Below, piece by piece: positions 16,901 to 25,779 of a DNA stretch of 64,000 nt. Position 1 is the stretch's first letter. The number at the start of each line of letters is the position of its first letter. The DNA is from a bacterium. GTDB taxonomy: Bacteria; Myxococcota_A; Bradymonadia; Bradymonadales; Bradymonadaceae. A program made the translations under genes and the position numbers. The notes beneath the pieces were generated by a model, which saw only the letters and a list, made by a program, of their open reading frames with translations, searched no databases and was not told the origin of the DNA. Where the stretch lies: positions 1-64,000 of the forward strand of contig JAUIBR010000014.1 of assembly GCA_030427705.1 (NCBI GenBank), read 5' to 3'.

Positions 16901-17919
16901 GCGATGAAACATTTGCCTCTACAAACCCAGACGGTAACGGTGCCTTCACCGTGTCCTATGGCGGCGAGATCTTGGCGAAATTCGAAACACAGCCGGACGA
17001 GAATCTTGAAGAGTTCGACGACTATTTAGGCCAAATTTCTCAGGCCGGGCAGTATTCCCCCCTTGCTGTGGACGACTTTGACGCTATCTCACCTGACCGC
17101 TCCACGATCGCGATCGTCAACGCAAATGGACTATTGGTCACCGCCCCGTTCGGTGGTGGACCGGAAACTATCGTGGCTTCGCCATCTGCAAATCGCGATA
17201 TTGGAGGAGTGATTTTCTCCCCGGACGGGACCACGCTCTTTTACTCCGAATCTGAACGAAACGTCGGCGAGTGGACGTATACGATCGGTGTAGACGGGTC
17301 CGGACGCACACAACGAACGGGGGCCACCGAGATCGACTACCAGGGTCATGCTGCGTTTTCCCCGGATTCTCGATACATCTCGTTCGATGGTCGTCGATTG
17401 CCACTGGTGACGGGGGCGACTGAGAAACTTGTGATTGACCTCCAAACAGGCGTCGTGAACTACCTCACCACGGCGAATGGCTCAGAAATGCAATGGGGCA
17501 ATGACCCCGCGAACCTTCGTATCTTCTGGGCACAATACGGAGAATTTTGGAGCTCCGATCCTCAGGGGTCTGATGCATCGGGAATTGCGTTCCCAGACCT
17601 GTTCACCCTTCCGGCGGCAATCCATGACCTCAAAATCAAAGTCGACCAGCTAAATGGTCTAGTTTTTTGGTCCGGCCGCGAAGATATCGGGCGATCCGAC
17701 TTCGCGATGCAGAACTCCGCAATCATCGCCACCTTTGACAGCACTGCGTATAGTGCGGGTGCCGCCTTCGACCTATCCCCGTCCGGGGCCGAAATCGCAT
17801 ACTTCACTGGAAGCGGGGTTCATATCATGGACACCGACGGCAGCAATGACCGCCTTCTTTATGATCCAGGAGACCCCGTGTTTCGTGCTGACTGGATTCG
17901 GTGGGGATCGAACTGGTAA
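13903..17919 (+). CDS. Large lipoprotein with dockerin-like calcium loops, IPT-like domain and beta-propeller
   Basis: 1,338 residues. Lipobox VFSC (Cys 18). Six dockerin/EF-hand-like loops occupy residues about 60-245 (DLDGDGVGNADD, DWSGDGEVNDAD, DYNDDGVVDSED, DLNGDGFVGLDD, DVNGDGEITRGD, DLNFDGVIDEAD). A long, mostly helical region with coiled-coil character follows (about 440-900). An IPT/TIG-like beta domain starts near 910 (DPTLGPPGTTITVTV). Residues about 1050-1338 carry PD40/TolB-like propeller repeats (FSPDGTTLFYSE, FSPDSRYISFDG, MDTDGSNDRLLY). It is probably a large cell-surface protein. No catalytic signature is seen. Ribosome binding site AGGGA; a single gene, with the methionine operon next. 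Confidence 0.85.
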   Translation: MKLRDVTVALLAMAVFSCSSDEPETENDDTVVPITPALNANDPDFPDFTRAPLVDVLTRIDLDGDGVGNADDLRELKECIESGEARPECDWSGDGEVNDADLILGQSWIGVRKNRSEFAVSAFAEGLEELGRGEGPLADVGYDVFADYNDDGVVDSEDTTLLSQLMQSPQDHDLNGDGFVGLDDVDLAIQALSASFFDETTSVDVNGDGEITRGDAEALAAVSMLTTETSMGILDLNFDGVIDEADYCHRVDHDNRPTYFQVLMPEDVAASAALPEVSLCRADGTSLHKIPARIDTEMDYIVRPSDLYAQAVEMLPEGYIGAVPEDVPMYIITTEVTDRPLSQIRISWAGQFRLQVDGPDVESDAVLATPGGFVPLSMGQLSLMSVSASDLPPYVFSRDERNAYVEFYTDFESVVEKFETRLSCDPSVVTEEEATRELNFLIGYEQALANLQEHAAFRAVLLSGQKQQALGVHVSTMSASAVSWNSLQDMIMDNYYLETMHMIADIIEGQDGVKGLPGSLLAAGEKFIDEYFLKEEEGPPTYITGEGSVVEDLLSGVVSSDQAAILSNISSTSDVEIQLTALFAEMSKPGSPPLSEETVTRVVGEIRGFVGEAFEAGRQKGFKDGPDGNVNLKDMLKGIGVDILKNIPKAYINYKMRQILAQDVHAAKNAGNFADLTVRAEAWEFIASDLENARSTIATLSESYETKYGDLASADAKACFADFVSDHELVDTEWRSAQRTSEDRFEELAAQAFGGDESFVDECHNGDARAALEKALHNQQLRKLEAQQAAAVAETADEPGILESLGKFVGLISDSDEDAKKVEEQRQQYLQTCPGRLGAFELDFSASSDFEVQMEFLQEARQEAAEGRSNAWEDYVNCLGDEAITFSFEELTTTATWALARQPINPLPEVGTCFYVTEVDPTLGPPGTTITVTVSGLTDGLDDKRLLFARDDGDMIITTPVTISSAVTGPNGEFLGITADIPNDMETGNYEVIITQGSAGDETFASTNPDGNGAFTVSYGGEILAKFETQPDENLEEFDDYLGQISQAGQYSPLAVDDFDAISPDRSTIAIVNANGLLVTAPFGGGPETIVASPSANRDIGGVIFSPDGTTLFYSESERNVGEWTYTIGVDGSGRTQRTGATEIDYQGHAAFSPDSRYISFDGRRLPLVTGATEKLVIDLQTGVVNYLTTANGSEMQWGNDPANLRIFWAQYGEFWSSDPQGSDASGIAFPDLFTLPAAIHDLKIKVDQLNGLVFWSGREDIGRSDFAMQNSAIIATFDSTAYSAGAAFDLSPSGAEIAYFTGSGVHIMDTDGSNDRLLYDPGDPVFRADWIRWGSNW

Positions 17920-17968
17920 CTCAAAAAACTGTTTGACGCGCGAGCAAGTCGCTCCTACCGTCAGGACA

Positions 17969-18080
17969 ACTCATGAAGATCGACCGAGGGACAGGCCCTA
18001 TGACGTCGAGGCAACCACCGAAGCTAACCACTCGGGAAGGTGCCAATTCCTGCGGGAACGTAAGTTACCGGAAGATGAGT
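17969..18080 (+). promoter_or_regulatory. SAM riboswitch (SAM-I / S-box class)
   Basis: P1 is formed by ACTCAT (17969-17974) and ATGAGT (18075-18080). Between them are the conserved S-box segments GAGGGACAGGCCCTATGA, then GAGGCAACC, then GGAAGGTGCCAATTCCTGC. A T-run at 18107-18112 and a possible alternative pairing of the left P1 strand (ATGAAG) with CTTCAT (18091-18096) suggest transcription termination control. S-boxes switch genes off when S-adenosylmethionine is abundant, which fits the downstream methionine genes. Confidence 0.93.
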
Positions 18081-18167
18081 GGTCAGAGAGCTTCATATAA
18101 AACTCGTTTTTTGGTCTGACCTCCCACCCTCCTGATTTGCGTCCCGCTTAAACATGCGGAGATGCAA

Positions 18168-19982
18168 ATGACGTATCAGACACAACAAACCACACAGCAC
18201 AGTCAACACTATCGCTCTGCGCACACTGCTCGACGCAACCATCGCGCGCCAACAAACATGCGCACGACCGTTCCACCATCACGAGTACTGCTGATTGGTT
18301 GCGGTGTCGTTGGAACGAGTGTTTTCAAGAAATTGGCGCGGCCCGAGCTTCCATTCGAAGTCGTATGTATCGGGGTCAAAGACCTGCAAAAGCGGCGAGA
18401 TTGCGAGATTTCGCCGGAGCTACTCACCGATGACATCGAGGCTCTACTGACCCGACCACATGACGTCATCGTCGAGGTCACCTCAGATCCAGAATTGGCA
18501 AAACACATCGCGTTCGAGGCCCAACACCGCGGGGTCACAGTCATCACGGCGAGCAAGGTCTTGGCGGCGGATCACGGGCACGAACTGTCGAACTTGCGGT
18601 TCTCGGCGAGTGTTGGTGGCGGGGCTCCTGTACTCGAAACCATCGACAAGGCGTTGCTGGAAGGAAGAGAAATCGAGTCGATCGAAGGCATCCTGAATGG
18701 AACCTGTAACTTCATTTTGGACCAGGTTCGCAAGGGAGACGACTTCGTCGACGCAGTGCAGGCAGCCATCGAATCCGGGTTTGCGGAAGCTGACCCAACC
18801 CGCGATGTCGACGGTACCGACACCGCTGACAAGGTCCGAATCATCGCTCGCCGCGCGTTCGGATTTTCAATTCAGGACATCGCGCAGGCAGGCATCCAGG
18901 AGGTCGTCGATGATGGCAAGACTCACCGACTGATTGGCAAGGTCGACCGGTTTGGAAACGCGTCGGTGAAACCCACTGTAGTCGCGCCCGACCACCCGTT
19001 CTTCGACGTTTCCGGAGAACACAACGCGGTTGTGATTCGCTTCGTCGATGGAGATTCGTGGACTGTTCGAGGTAAAGGCGCAGGCGGTGAACCGACGGCG
19101 AGTGCGGTAATCTCGGACTTGTTGGAAGCGCGGGCTTCCGGCGAATTGAAATCTAAGCCCAAACGAACCATTCACTACGAGATCGAAGGGCCTGAAGGCG
19201 CACCGTTGGTGCTTTGTTTGGGTGGCATCTCGGCCGGCTCGCGCGCATCGCAATGGTGGGAGGGCGTCGTTGGCGACGGCTGCAGCTTGGACACGCGCGA
19301 GTACAGAGTACTCAGCGTCGACTGGTGCGCAGGAGACGTCGAGCAATCAGACTTTGGTGTCGATGAACAGGCGACCGCGTTGCTTGAAGTGCTGAAGCGC
19401 GAAGACTTCGCGACCCACGCGATCATCGGTGCTTCGTTTGGGGGACTCGTTGCGCAGAGATTGGTCGAGCTAGACCCAACTTTGTCAAAAAATGTCATTG
19501 TTTTAGCAGCCGCTCACCGGCCCCATCCGTTTGCGAGCGGCCTAAGGCATATACAACGCTCAATCTTGAAACGGGGGGCGCAAGAGGATGTCGCACTCGC
19601 TAGATCGTTGGCGATGTTGACGTATCGATCTGCACTTGAGTTTAGCGACCGGTTTTTGACCCCTGAAGAGGTTGCGGCATACCTGGACTACAACGGTGAA
19701 CAGATCGTCGGGCGATTCTCGGCACAGGCTTATACAGGCCTTTCGAGCGCGATCGACGCATTCACGAGCGAGCCTCAAAAGTGCAAGCAGAACCTGACCT
19801 TGATCGGGTTCGATACGGACATTTTAGTACCACCACAAATCTTGGAAGAGCTGTGCGAGCAATGGGGCGGACCCTCGACACTTGAGGTTATCCCCACCCG
19901 CTTCGGACACGACGGATTCTTGAAAGAAACAACACGCGTCGGGCTTGCGCTTGTCAAAGCCCTTGGAGAGACCAATGAGTAA
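18168..19982 (+). CDS. Fused homoserine dehydrogenase - MetX-like homoserine O-acyltransferase
   Basis: 604 residues from the ATG at 18168, six bases after GGAG. Residues about 35-335 are homoserine dehydrogenase: Rossmann GCGVVGTSVFKKL, ASVGGGAPVLETI, NGTCNFIL and the GFAEADPTRDVDGTDTADK signature. There is no ACT domain. Residues about 340-604 are an alpha/beta hydrolase of MetX type with the nucleophile elbow GASFGG, acid in FDTDILVPP and histidine in RFGHDGFL. Together they would convert aspartate semialdehyde to homoserine and then O-acetyl- or O-succinylhomoserine, the branch to methionine. The SAM riboswitch lies upstream, and metB overlaps its end by 8 bases. The acyl donor cannot be read from the sequence. 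Confidence 0.85.
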   Translation: MTYQTQQTTQHSQHYRSAHTARRNHRAPTNMRTTVPPSRVLLIGCGVVGTSVFKKLARPELPFEVVCIGVKDLQKRRDCEISPELLTDDIEALLTRPHDVIVEVTSDPELAKHIAFEAQHRGVTVITASKVLAADHGHELSNLRFSASVGGGAPVLETIDKALLEGREIESIEGILNGTCNFILDQVRKGDDFVDAVQAAIESGFAEADPTRDVDGTDTADKVRIIARRAFGFSIQDIAQAGIQEVVDDGKTHRLIGKVDRFGNASVKPTVVAPDHPFFDVSGEHNAVVIRFVDGDSWTVRGKGAGGEPTASAVISDLLEARASGELKSKPKRTIHYEIEGPEGAPLVLCLGGISAGSRASQWWEGVVGDGCSLDTREYRVLSVDWCAGDVEQSDFGVDEQATALLEVLKREDFATHAIIGASFGGLVAQRLVELDPTLSKNVIVLAAAHRPHPFASGLRHIQRSILKRGAQEDVALARSLAMLTYRSALEFSDRFLTPEEVAAYLDYNGEQIVGRFSAQAYTGLSSAIDAFTSEPQKCKQNLTLIGFDTDILVPPQILEELCEQWGGPSTLEVIPTRFGHDGFLKETTRVGLALVKALGETNE

Positions 19983-21174
19983 TCAAACGAACCAAACTGC
20001 ATGCGTTCGCGCCGGCGTCGCAACGGACACCCAACATGGTGCCGTGATTCCACCGATTCACCTTTCGACGAACTACACGTTCCGGGCGCTGAACGATAAG
20101 CGCGAGTACGACTACACGCGCTCAGGCAATCCGACACGCGACATCCTGGGCGATGCAATCGCCGACTTGGAAGGCGGGGCGGGCTCTGTCATCACGAGCT
20201 CCGGTATGTCAGCGATCAACCTGGTTGCCCAGCTGCTCGACCCCGGCGACACGATTTTGGTGGCGCATGATTGCTATGGCGGAAGCCATCGTTTGTTCCG
20301 GTCGTTGGCCGCACGCGGGCTCTTGAACGTCGACTTCGTTGACCTTACTGCGCCGGACGTCTTGGAGACGATTACTACTGTGAAACCCAAGATTGTGTGG
20401 GTCGAAACACCCAGCAATCCGCTGCTGCGAATCACCGACATCCGCCGCGTTTCGGACCTTTGTGAAGCTGTGGACGCGATTCTGGTCGTGGACAATACGT
20501 TCCTTTCGCCAGCACTTCAGCGCCCGTTTGAACATGGGGCGGATATCGTCGTTCACTCGACCACCAAATACCTCAACGGCCACAGCGATGTCGTTGGCGG
20601 GGCGGTCGTCGCGAACGACTCGGCATTGCTGGAGGAGCTCGCTTGGTGGGGCAACTGCCTCGGGCTCACCGGCGCGCCGTTTGATAGCTACCTGACCTTG
20701 CGCGGTGTGCGCACGCTACACGCACGTATCGCCGCACATACCGCGGCGACGGACGCGGTTATCGATGTGCTCAACGATCACCCGTTGGTGCAAACGGTCT
20801 TCTATCCCGGACTTGAGACGCACGAAGGCCACGACATTGCCAAGCGTCAGCAAGACGGCTTTGGAGCGATGGTCAGCTTCGAGCTCATCGAAGGTTCAAA
20901 CCTGCAGACGTTCGTTGATGAACTGAAGTACTTCTCGCTGGCGGAATCACTCGGCGGTGTGGAAAGCCTCATCGCCCATCCAGCGTCGATGACACATGCG
21001 GCGATGGGTCCTGAGGGCCGCGCGAAAGCGGGGATTTCAGACCCGCTGCTGCGTCTCTCTGTAGGAATTGAGCGGCCGAAGGATTTGGCGCACGACCTAA
21101 GAAGCGCACTGGACCAGCTTACAATCCACTCTTCGGACGCGGTCACTCGCCTACCAAACAGAGCGATCGGTTAA
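19975..21174 (+). CDS. metB: Cystathionine gamma-synthase-type PLP enzyme (MetB/MetZ family)
   Basis: 399 residues from the ATG at 19975, with GGAGAG upstream. It shows the Cys/Met metabolism PLP fold: YDYTRSGNPTRD, SSGMSAINLV, VDNTFLSPALQRPFEHGADIV and the Schiff-base lysine in HSTTKYLNGHSDVVGG. The C-terminal ESLGGVESLIAHPASMTHA block is typical of cystathionine gamma-synthase. O-succinylhomoserine sulfhydrylase (MetZ) is so similar that it cannot be excluded. It uses the product of the upstream fusion and shares its riboswitch. Confidence 0.9.
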   Translation: MSNQTNQTACVRAGVATDTQHGAVIPPIHLSTNYTFRALNDKREYDYTRSGNPTRDILGDAIADLEGGAGSVITSSGMSAINLVAQLLDPGDTILVAHDCYGGSHRLFRSLAARGLLNVDFVDLTAPDVLETITTVKPKIVWVETPSNPLLRITDIRRVSDLCEAVDAILVVDNTFLSPALQRPFEHGADIVVHSTTKYLNGHSDVVGGAVVANDSALLEELAWWGNCLGLTGAPFDSYLTLRGVRTLHARIAAHTAATDAVIDVLNDHPLVQTVFYPGLETHEGHDIAKRQQDGFGAMVSFELIEGSNLQTFVDELKYFSLAESLGGVESLIAHPASMTHAAMGPEGRAKAGISDPLLRLSVGIERPKDLAHDLRSALDQLTIHSSDAVTRLPNRAIG

Positions 21175-21190
21175 GTTCGAAGTCCCAAAT

Positions 21191-21283
21191 GAAGCGATCG
21201 CTTATTTTTGTGCATCAACAAGAAGCGATCGCTTATTTTTATGGATCAACAAGAAGCGATCGCCTATTTTGTGAATCAACAGG
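21191..21283. repeat. Three 31-bp repeats with GCGATCGC palindromes
   Basis: Three head-to-tail copies (starting 21191, 21222 and 21253). Each begins GAAGCGATCGC and ends ATCAACA. The first two contain the perfect 12-bp palindrome AAGCGATCGCTT; the third has CGCC. The array fills the gap between metB and the Fic remnant. Confidence 0.9.
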
Positions 21284-21289
21284 AAGTTC

Positions 21290-21677
21290 GTTTGTTTCAA
21301 AACCTTCACCAGAAAGCTGATGATCCGTAAGACTGGAGAGTTCTCTCGGCACAAATTGAAGGGACACAAGCCACGTTGATGGACCTTCTGGAGTTGGAAG
21401 CGTCCGGCGAAGCCCCCATCAACGCTTACTCGCTCACGACGATGCAACCGTATTTAGTATCCGGCTGTTTGAACTGCTCCCAGAACACCCAATCATCACA
21501 GTGAATCTCGCGGTTGACCTACTTCAGTGCTCCCGCCCGGCTGCGACCAAAGCGGTTCGGGTACTTGAAGGAGCGAACATCTTGTTCGCGCTCGACGACA
21601 GAAAGAAGAACCGCGCTGTGGTGTTCAAAGAGTACCTAGACCATCTCCGAGAGGGGACCGAACCCAACCAAAGTTGA
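21290..21677 (+). pseudogene. Fic-family protein remnant
   Basis: Two pieces in different frames look like the ends of a Fic protein. The first reads SAQIEGTQATLMDLLELEAS, as in the N-terminal helix of Fic proteins. The second reads LFELLPEHPIITVNLAVDLL and then SRPAATKAVRVLEGANI, as in the C-terminal winged helix, and ends in REGTEP near a TGA at 21675-21677. The catalytic HPFxxGNGR core is missing. Stops interrupt both parts. I call it a deleted, decayed gene. Confidence 0.7.
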
Positions 21678-21728
21678 GAAGGTTTACAGGCGGCACTTGA
21701 TATTCACAACCGGAATGGATCTGTCTCG

Positions 21729-23255
21729 CTATTCGCAGGTGAGTGTCGTTGCGACGCACTGCTTGGGAACATAAAAGAGGTCGGGGTCGTCGAACACGGT
21801 GATGCATTCGAAACCCGCACCACAAGCGGCGTCCGACGTACAGCCAACACCACATGCGTTTCCATTGGAGTAGTTCATGCAGTAGTTTCCGCCTGCACCA
21901 CAGTCAGTGTTGTCCGAGCAGGGACGGCATTGGAAGCCCTCGGCCGCATGGGGGTTGAGTTTCGGGTCGTTGTCGATCCCGTGCACACCATAGTGAACCG
22001 TCGGAAAATCATCGTTGATGCCTTGGAGCATCGTGTTCCACGAGACAGGGAAGTGATTGCCAGCTTCATCGGCGAACGTAAACCAGTGCACAAAGCGGTT
22101 GATGACTTCATAACCCGCTGAGAATGGCGTGGTGTTGACCGTTGTCACGGCAGTGGTGTTGTCGAAAGTACGCGCCGGGTTGAGCATCAACTTGTCGACG
22201 TAGGTACGGTAGCTGTTGCACCCATCGAAGACCCAAATCTGGTAATCGTTGGACATCTCAAGGTCCTTGAACTCATCGTCATCTAATTCGTATCGAGGAT
22301 GATAGTCCAGAATCATGCCCGCGTTGGAACCGGCGTGGCCGCTGTAGATGACGACGTCACGTTCTTTGACGCTCAGCTCAACGAGCTCACGAAGTAAGCT
22401 TTGTTCGGCCTCTGCATCGTCATCCATGTCTGAGTGGTAAACGTAGACATGAGCTTCAATCTGGCGACCTTCAACAAAGATCGGCATGACGAATGGGCCG
22501 CTGTCGTGCTTCAGCTCTTCGAAGCTGCTGACCGAATCATGCGCCCAACCACTCTCGAGCAGGAATTCCACGGTCCATTTGGCGGTCTCGATATCGTACC
22601 GCTCTTCGTTGTAATCGCCGCCAAAGTGGATGGCAATATCGTAGATATCATCTTCGAAAAGTCGCTTATAGTCTGGGAATGCGTCGGTTGAAGGACTGGG
22701 TTCGAGTATGAATTCCACCGGTTCACCATCGATATCAACCTGAAATGTCTCATCACCCGATGCTTCGACCAACAGCCCAATCAGGTCGGCTGAACCGACC
22801 ATTTCAAGCTGAAAAACCCAGGTGACCGTATTGCCTTCGACCATCGGGTCGAGCGCCTCGCCGCCAGAATACGAAGGCTTCACATAGATGAAGAACTTCG
22901 CCTCTTCGTCTTCAACACCTTCGTTTGATGTGCGCAAAAGGTCCTGCACATGCCGTTTTGCCGCGTTCGTAATCTTCGTTGTCTGCGCCAAAATCAACTC
23001 ATCGAGGGTCGTCTGCTGTTCGTCTTGCGAAAGCCCATCAAAACCATCAGGGAGTTCAGCCGAAGTCGTGCCCGAAAGAATGAACTCCAATGCGTTAGTC
23101 GCGATGTAGTTGTCACTCTTCCCAAATGCATCCGGAATTGAAACGACTCCATCACCAGTATTGGTGCTCGATTCACTCCCGGCGTCACCGGAGCATCCCG
23201 CGCCAACCATGAACATCGAGCTAGCCAACAAGATTGCAAAATTTCGGTACTTCAT
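21729..23255 (-). CDS. Putative caspase/gingipain-like lipoprotein (clan CD)
   Basis: 508 residues from the ATG at 23255 (AAAGGA seven bases before). Lipobox MVGAGC. The central domain has VVIYSGHAGSNAG and, about 50 residues later, QIWVFDGCNSYRTY. A His in a GHxG context after a strand and a Cys after a second strand are the catalytic dyad arrangement of clan CD cysteine peptidases. The C-terminus is Cys-rich (CRPCSDNTDC, CGVGCTSDAACGAGFEC), like the disulfide modules common in these bacteria. It is probably surface-exposed. The assignment rests on motifs only, and the protein could be an inactive relative. Confidence 0.6.
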   Translation of the reverse strand: MKYRNFAILLASSMFMVGAGCSGDAGSESSTNTGDGVVSIPDAFGKSDNYIATNALEFILSGTTSAELPDGFDGLSQDEQQTTLDELILAQTTKITNAAKRHVQDLLRTSNEGVEDEEAKFFIYVKPSYSGGEALDPMVEGNTVTWVFQLEMVGSADLIGLLVEASGDETFQVDIDGEPVEFILEPSPSTDAFPDYKRLFEDDIYDIAIHFGGDYNEERYDIETAKWTVEFLLESGWAHDSVSSFEELKHDSGPFVMPIFVEGRQIEAHVYVYHSDMDDDAEAEQSLLRELVELSVKERDVVIYSGHAGSNAGMILDYHPRYELDDDEFKDLEMSNDYQIWVFDGCNSYRTYVDKLMLNPARTFDNTTAVTTVNTTPFSAGYEVINRFVHWFTFADEAGNHFPVSWNTMLQGINDDFPTVHYGVHGIDNDPKLNPHAAEGFQCRPCSDNTDCGAGGNYCMNYSNGNACGVGCTSDAACGAGFECITVFDDPDLFYVPKQCVATTLTCE

Positions 23256-23466
23256 TTCATTTCCTTTCGACGAAGACATGTCTGGGGTCTAAGCAACGAA
23301 TGTGCCAAATTCAAAAGACCCAAGAATCACGAGTAGTCATGCGGAAACAACCACGCGCAACCTTTGCCTGGCAACTCGTCTTTGGGGTCAACAGACATCG
23401 ATCCCGACCAGATAGCAACACGAGTTGCCACGTTCTAGATGCCCAGTCTTGCATAAGTGCAATTTT

Positions 23467-25779
23467 TCAGTTGGGGGAGTCTTTGCCCGCCGAGTCGCGC
23501 TTCCATGATCCAACCACCACGAGCGTTTCATCTTCATGGTTCCCATCTTGGGCGATGAGGCGCTTTCCCTGATACTCTATCTCCATCAACATATTGAAAC
23601 TGTCTACGTCGGTTGGCACATCCATCTGATAGTGTGCTTGCGTCAATGTTTGCCGCCATCGTGAACCATCAATCTCGGCCGGTTGAATCGTCAGTCTGCG
23701 ACCGTCCGGAGTCTCTCCATAAACGCGAATTTTGGTGCCTTGGGGCATCTGTCGAGCCACCCTCGCTTGAATTGGAATCGTGAGATGAAGCGTTCCATCG
23801 GGATTTACTCTCGGCTTGAACTCAGAAGATAAGATCTTTAGCCCGTTCTGGAATGTACCTCCGCGAGACTGGGCAAGCTTGGTCTGTTCGATCATTCGCG
23901 GGTTCTTCTCGATATCGGTGTAATAGGTTTGATACCGTCGAGTGACATTTCGTCGCCACCTCTTTCCCCGTTCAATCCGGCCCCTAACTTCAGACTGCTC
24001 AAGGGTTCCAATAAGATTTTTTGTTTCCAAGGGATCGTTAACAAGGTCGTAGAACTCGTTTTCACGCTTGTCGTAGTAGTGGATGAGCTTGGTGTCTTTT
24101 GTAATCGAGGCGAAACAGCTTCCTCTGTACCAGCACTGCGTAAAGAGCTCTCGATCTTCATCTAGAGCATTCATATCCGCGCCTTCAAACAGTCCACCCT
24201 CGAGTTCCACCCCTGCCATCTCCAACACCGTAGGTAGGATGTCCACTTGATTAACTGGATGGCTAACACGTTTGGGTTTCTCGTCGCGCCCATCCACAAT
24301 GAGCAATGGGATATGAACACCCTCTTGGTACATGACATTGTCGTGTTGACGTAGTCCATGCTCAGCGAATGCTTCGCCATGATCTCCCAGAACCACCAAG
24401 ATTGTGTTCTTCATCACCCCGCGCTTCTCCAACAACGCAACCACATCTCCAACAAAAGAGTCCACGGCACGCACGGAGTTGAGATATCGGTTGAACTCGT
24501 CGTTCGGCGCGAATTTTTTCCGTTTCCGTCGAGTCTCAGGCGCCAAATAGTTATGGTGGGTGGCTACGGTGAGGTAGGTCAGAACGAATGGAGATTGAGC
24601 TGGAATCGAATCTAACCATGTTTCACTTGGTTTGAGCATGACTTCATCTTCGACCCCAAAATAGTTCACCCGCGCGAACGTGGCCGTGTCGAAGTTCTCA
24701 AGCGCAAAGAAGGAATCGAAACCCATGTGTGAGACAAGCCCAATTCTATTCTCAAACACATACGTTGCGCTTTGAAAGAAGGCCGATTCATAGCCAACTT
24801 GTCCCAAGATGCGGGGCAGACAATCTGTCGGAATCCCCCGCATCGACTCATGAATTGTCATATCCAGATTGGGCTCAATGCCGCAAAGGATCGCCACCAG
24901 CGCTTTCGAGGTATGTGGAACTACCGTGTACGCGGAATCAAACACCGTGCCGCGTTTAGCCAACGATTCCAGATTTGGAGTAGTGCCTTCAGCGCCACCA
25001 AGAATCGATGTAGCGGACGCACGGGTGGACTCCATGAGCACAATAACGATGTTCGGTGCGTCTCCAGGGGATAACTCCACCTTTGTCACCGGCACATATC
25101 CTACCCCAGATGCCAGATTGTCTTCCAACGACGTGATTGCGTATTGGAGACCCGACGCCAACAGATTCTGTGGAGAAGCTCTCGTGAATGCGGGACGAGA
25201 ACTCATCTTGGGAACATAAGTAGCCACCGCAAGCAGGAGCAGCGAAGCAACCCCAAATCCCCACACATAACGTGCGCGTGGTGCTGTCTGAGGTAATGGT
25301 TCAAGTGCGAACTTCTCTTCAGCTATTCGCGCTACAAACCAAGGCAAGACCCAGGGGAACACGACTCCAACTCCTGTCAGAGCCTGAATCGCAAAAGGTG
25401 TTTCACTCGAAATGACATCCCAGTTATCGACGAGACCTACAACGCCATACAATAAGATACCAAAATCAAGCACGCTGCCGGTCGTAAGAAAGAAGTTTGC
25501 GCTAACGACCTCTGAGAGATTCATCAGCGTCAAACCCACAGCCGCGATCGCGACTATAACTCTCGGAAAACGGGGAACCAGTCTCAAAACTGCAAGCGCC
25601 GCCAACCACATTCCAGCCACGAAAACAAGGTCTATCGAGAGCCCGCCCAGAGCCAAACCCACTGATGCAGTACTTCGAGTTAGCTCTAGCCCACGAAGTC
25701 CAATCGCCACCAAGCCAGATGGAACAAAAAGACCAAAAGTCAGAGCTGCTGACCACTTGTTACTCATCCAAAATTTCAT
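23467..25779 (-). CDS. Membrane sulfatase/phosphoglycerol transferase (LtaS-like)
   Basis: 770 residues. An N-terminal membrane region of about five helices (to residue about 215) precedes a sulfatase-fold domain. Metal and nucleophile motifs are NIVIVLMEST, VVPHTSKALVA (Thr or Ser nucleophile), THHNY and LGDHGEAFAEHG. The tail is a soluble beta-rich segment. Such proteins transfer phosphoglycerol or phosphoethanolamine groups, or act as sulfatases, on the periplasmic side. The neighbour upstream is a GT39-like transferase with an ATGA overlap, so both probably modify the same lipid-linked or surface glycan. Confidence 0.85.
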   Translation of the reverse strand: MKFWMSNKWSAALTFGLFVPSGLVAIGLRGLELTRSTASVGLALGGLSIDLVFVAGMWLAALAVLRLVPRFPRVIVAIAAVGLTLMNLSEVVSANFFLTTGSVLDFGILLYGVVGLVDNWDVISSETPFAIQALTGVGVVFPWVLPWFVARIAEEKFALEPLPQTAPRARYVWGFGVASLLLLAVATYVPKMSSRPAFTRASPQNLLASGLQYAITSLEDNLASGVGYVPVTKVELSPGDAPNIVIVLMESTRASATSILGGAEGTTPNLESLAKRGTVFDSAYTVVPHTSKALVAILCGIEPNLDMTIHESMRGIPTDCLPRILGQVGYESAFFQSATYVFENRIGLVSHMGFDSFFALENFDTATFARVNYFGVEDEVMLKPSETWLDSIPAQSPFVLTYLTVATHHNYLAPETRRKRKKFAPNDEFNRYLNSVRAVDSFVGDVVALLEKRGVMKNTILVVLGDHGEAFAEHGLRQHDNVMYQEGVHIPLLIVDGRDEKPKRVSHPVNQVDILPTVLEMAGVELEGGLFEGADMNALDEDRELFTQCWYRGSCFASITKDTKLIHYYDKRENEFYDLVNDPLETKNLIGTLEQSEVRGRIERGKRWRRNVTRRYQTYYTDIEKNPRMIEQTKLAQSRGGTFQNGLKILSSEFKPRVNPDGTLHLTIPIQARVARQMPQGTKIRVYGETPDGRRLTIQPAEIDGSRWRQTLTQAHYQMDVPTDVDSFNMLMEIEYQGKRLIAQDGNHEDETLVVVGSWKRDSAGKDSPN

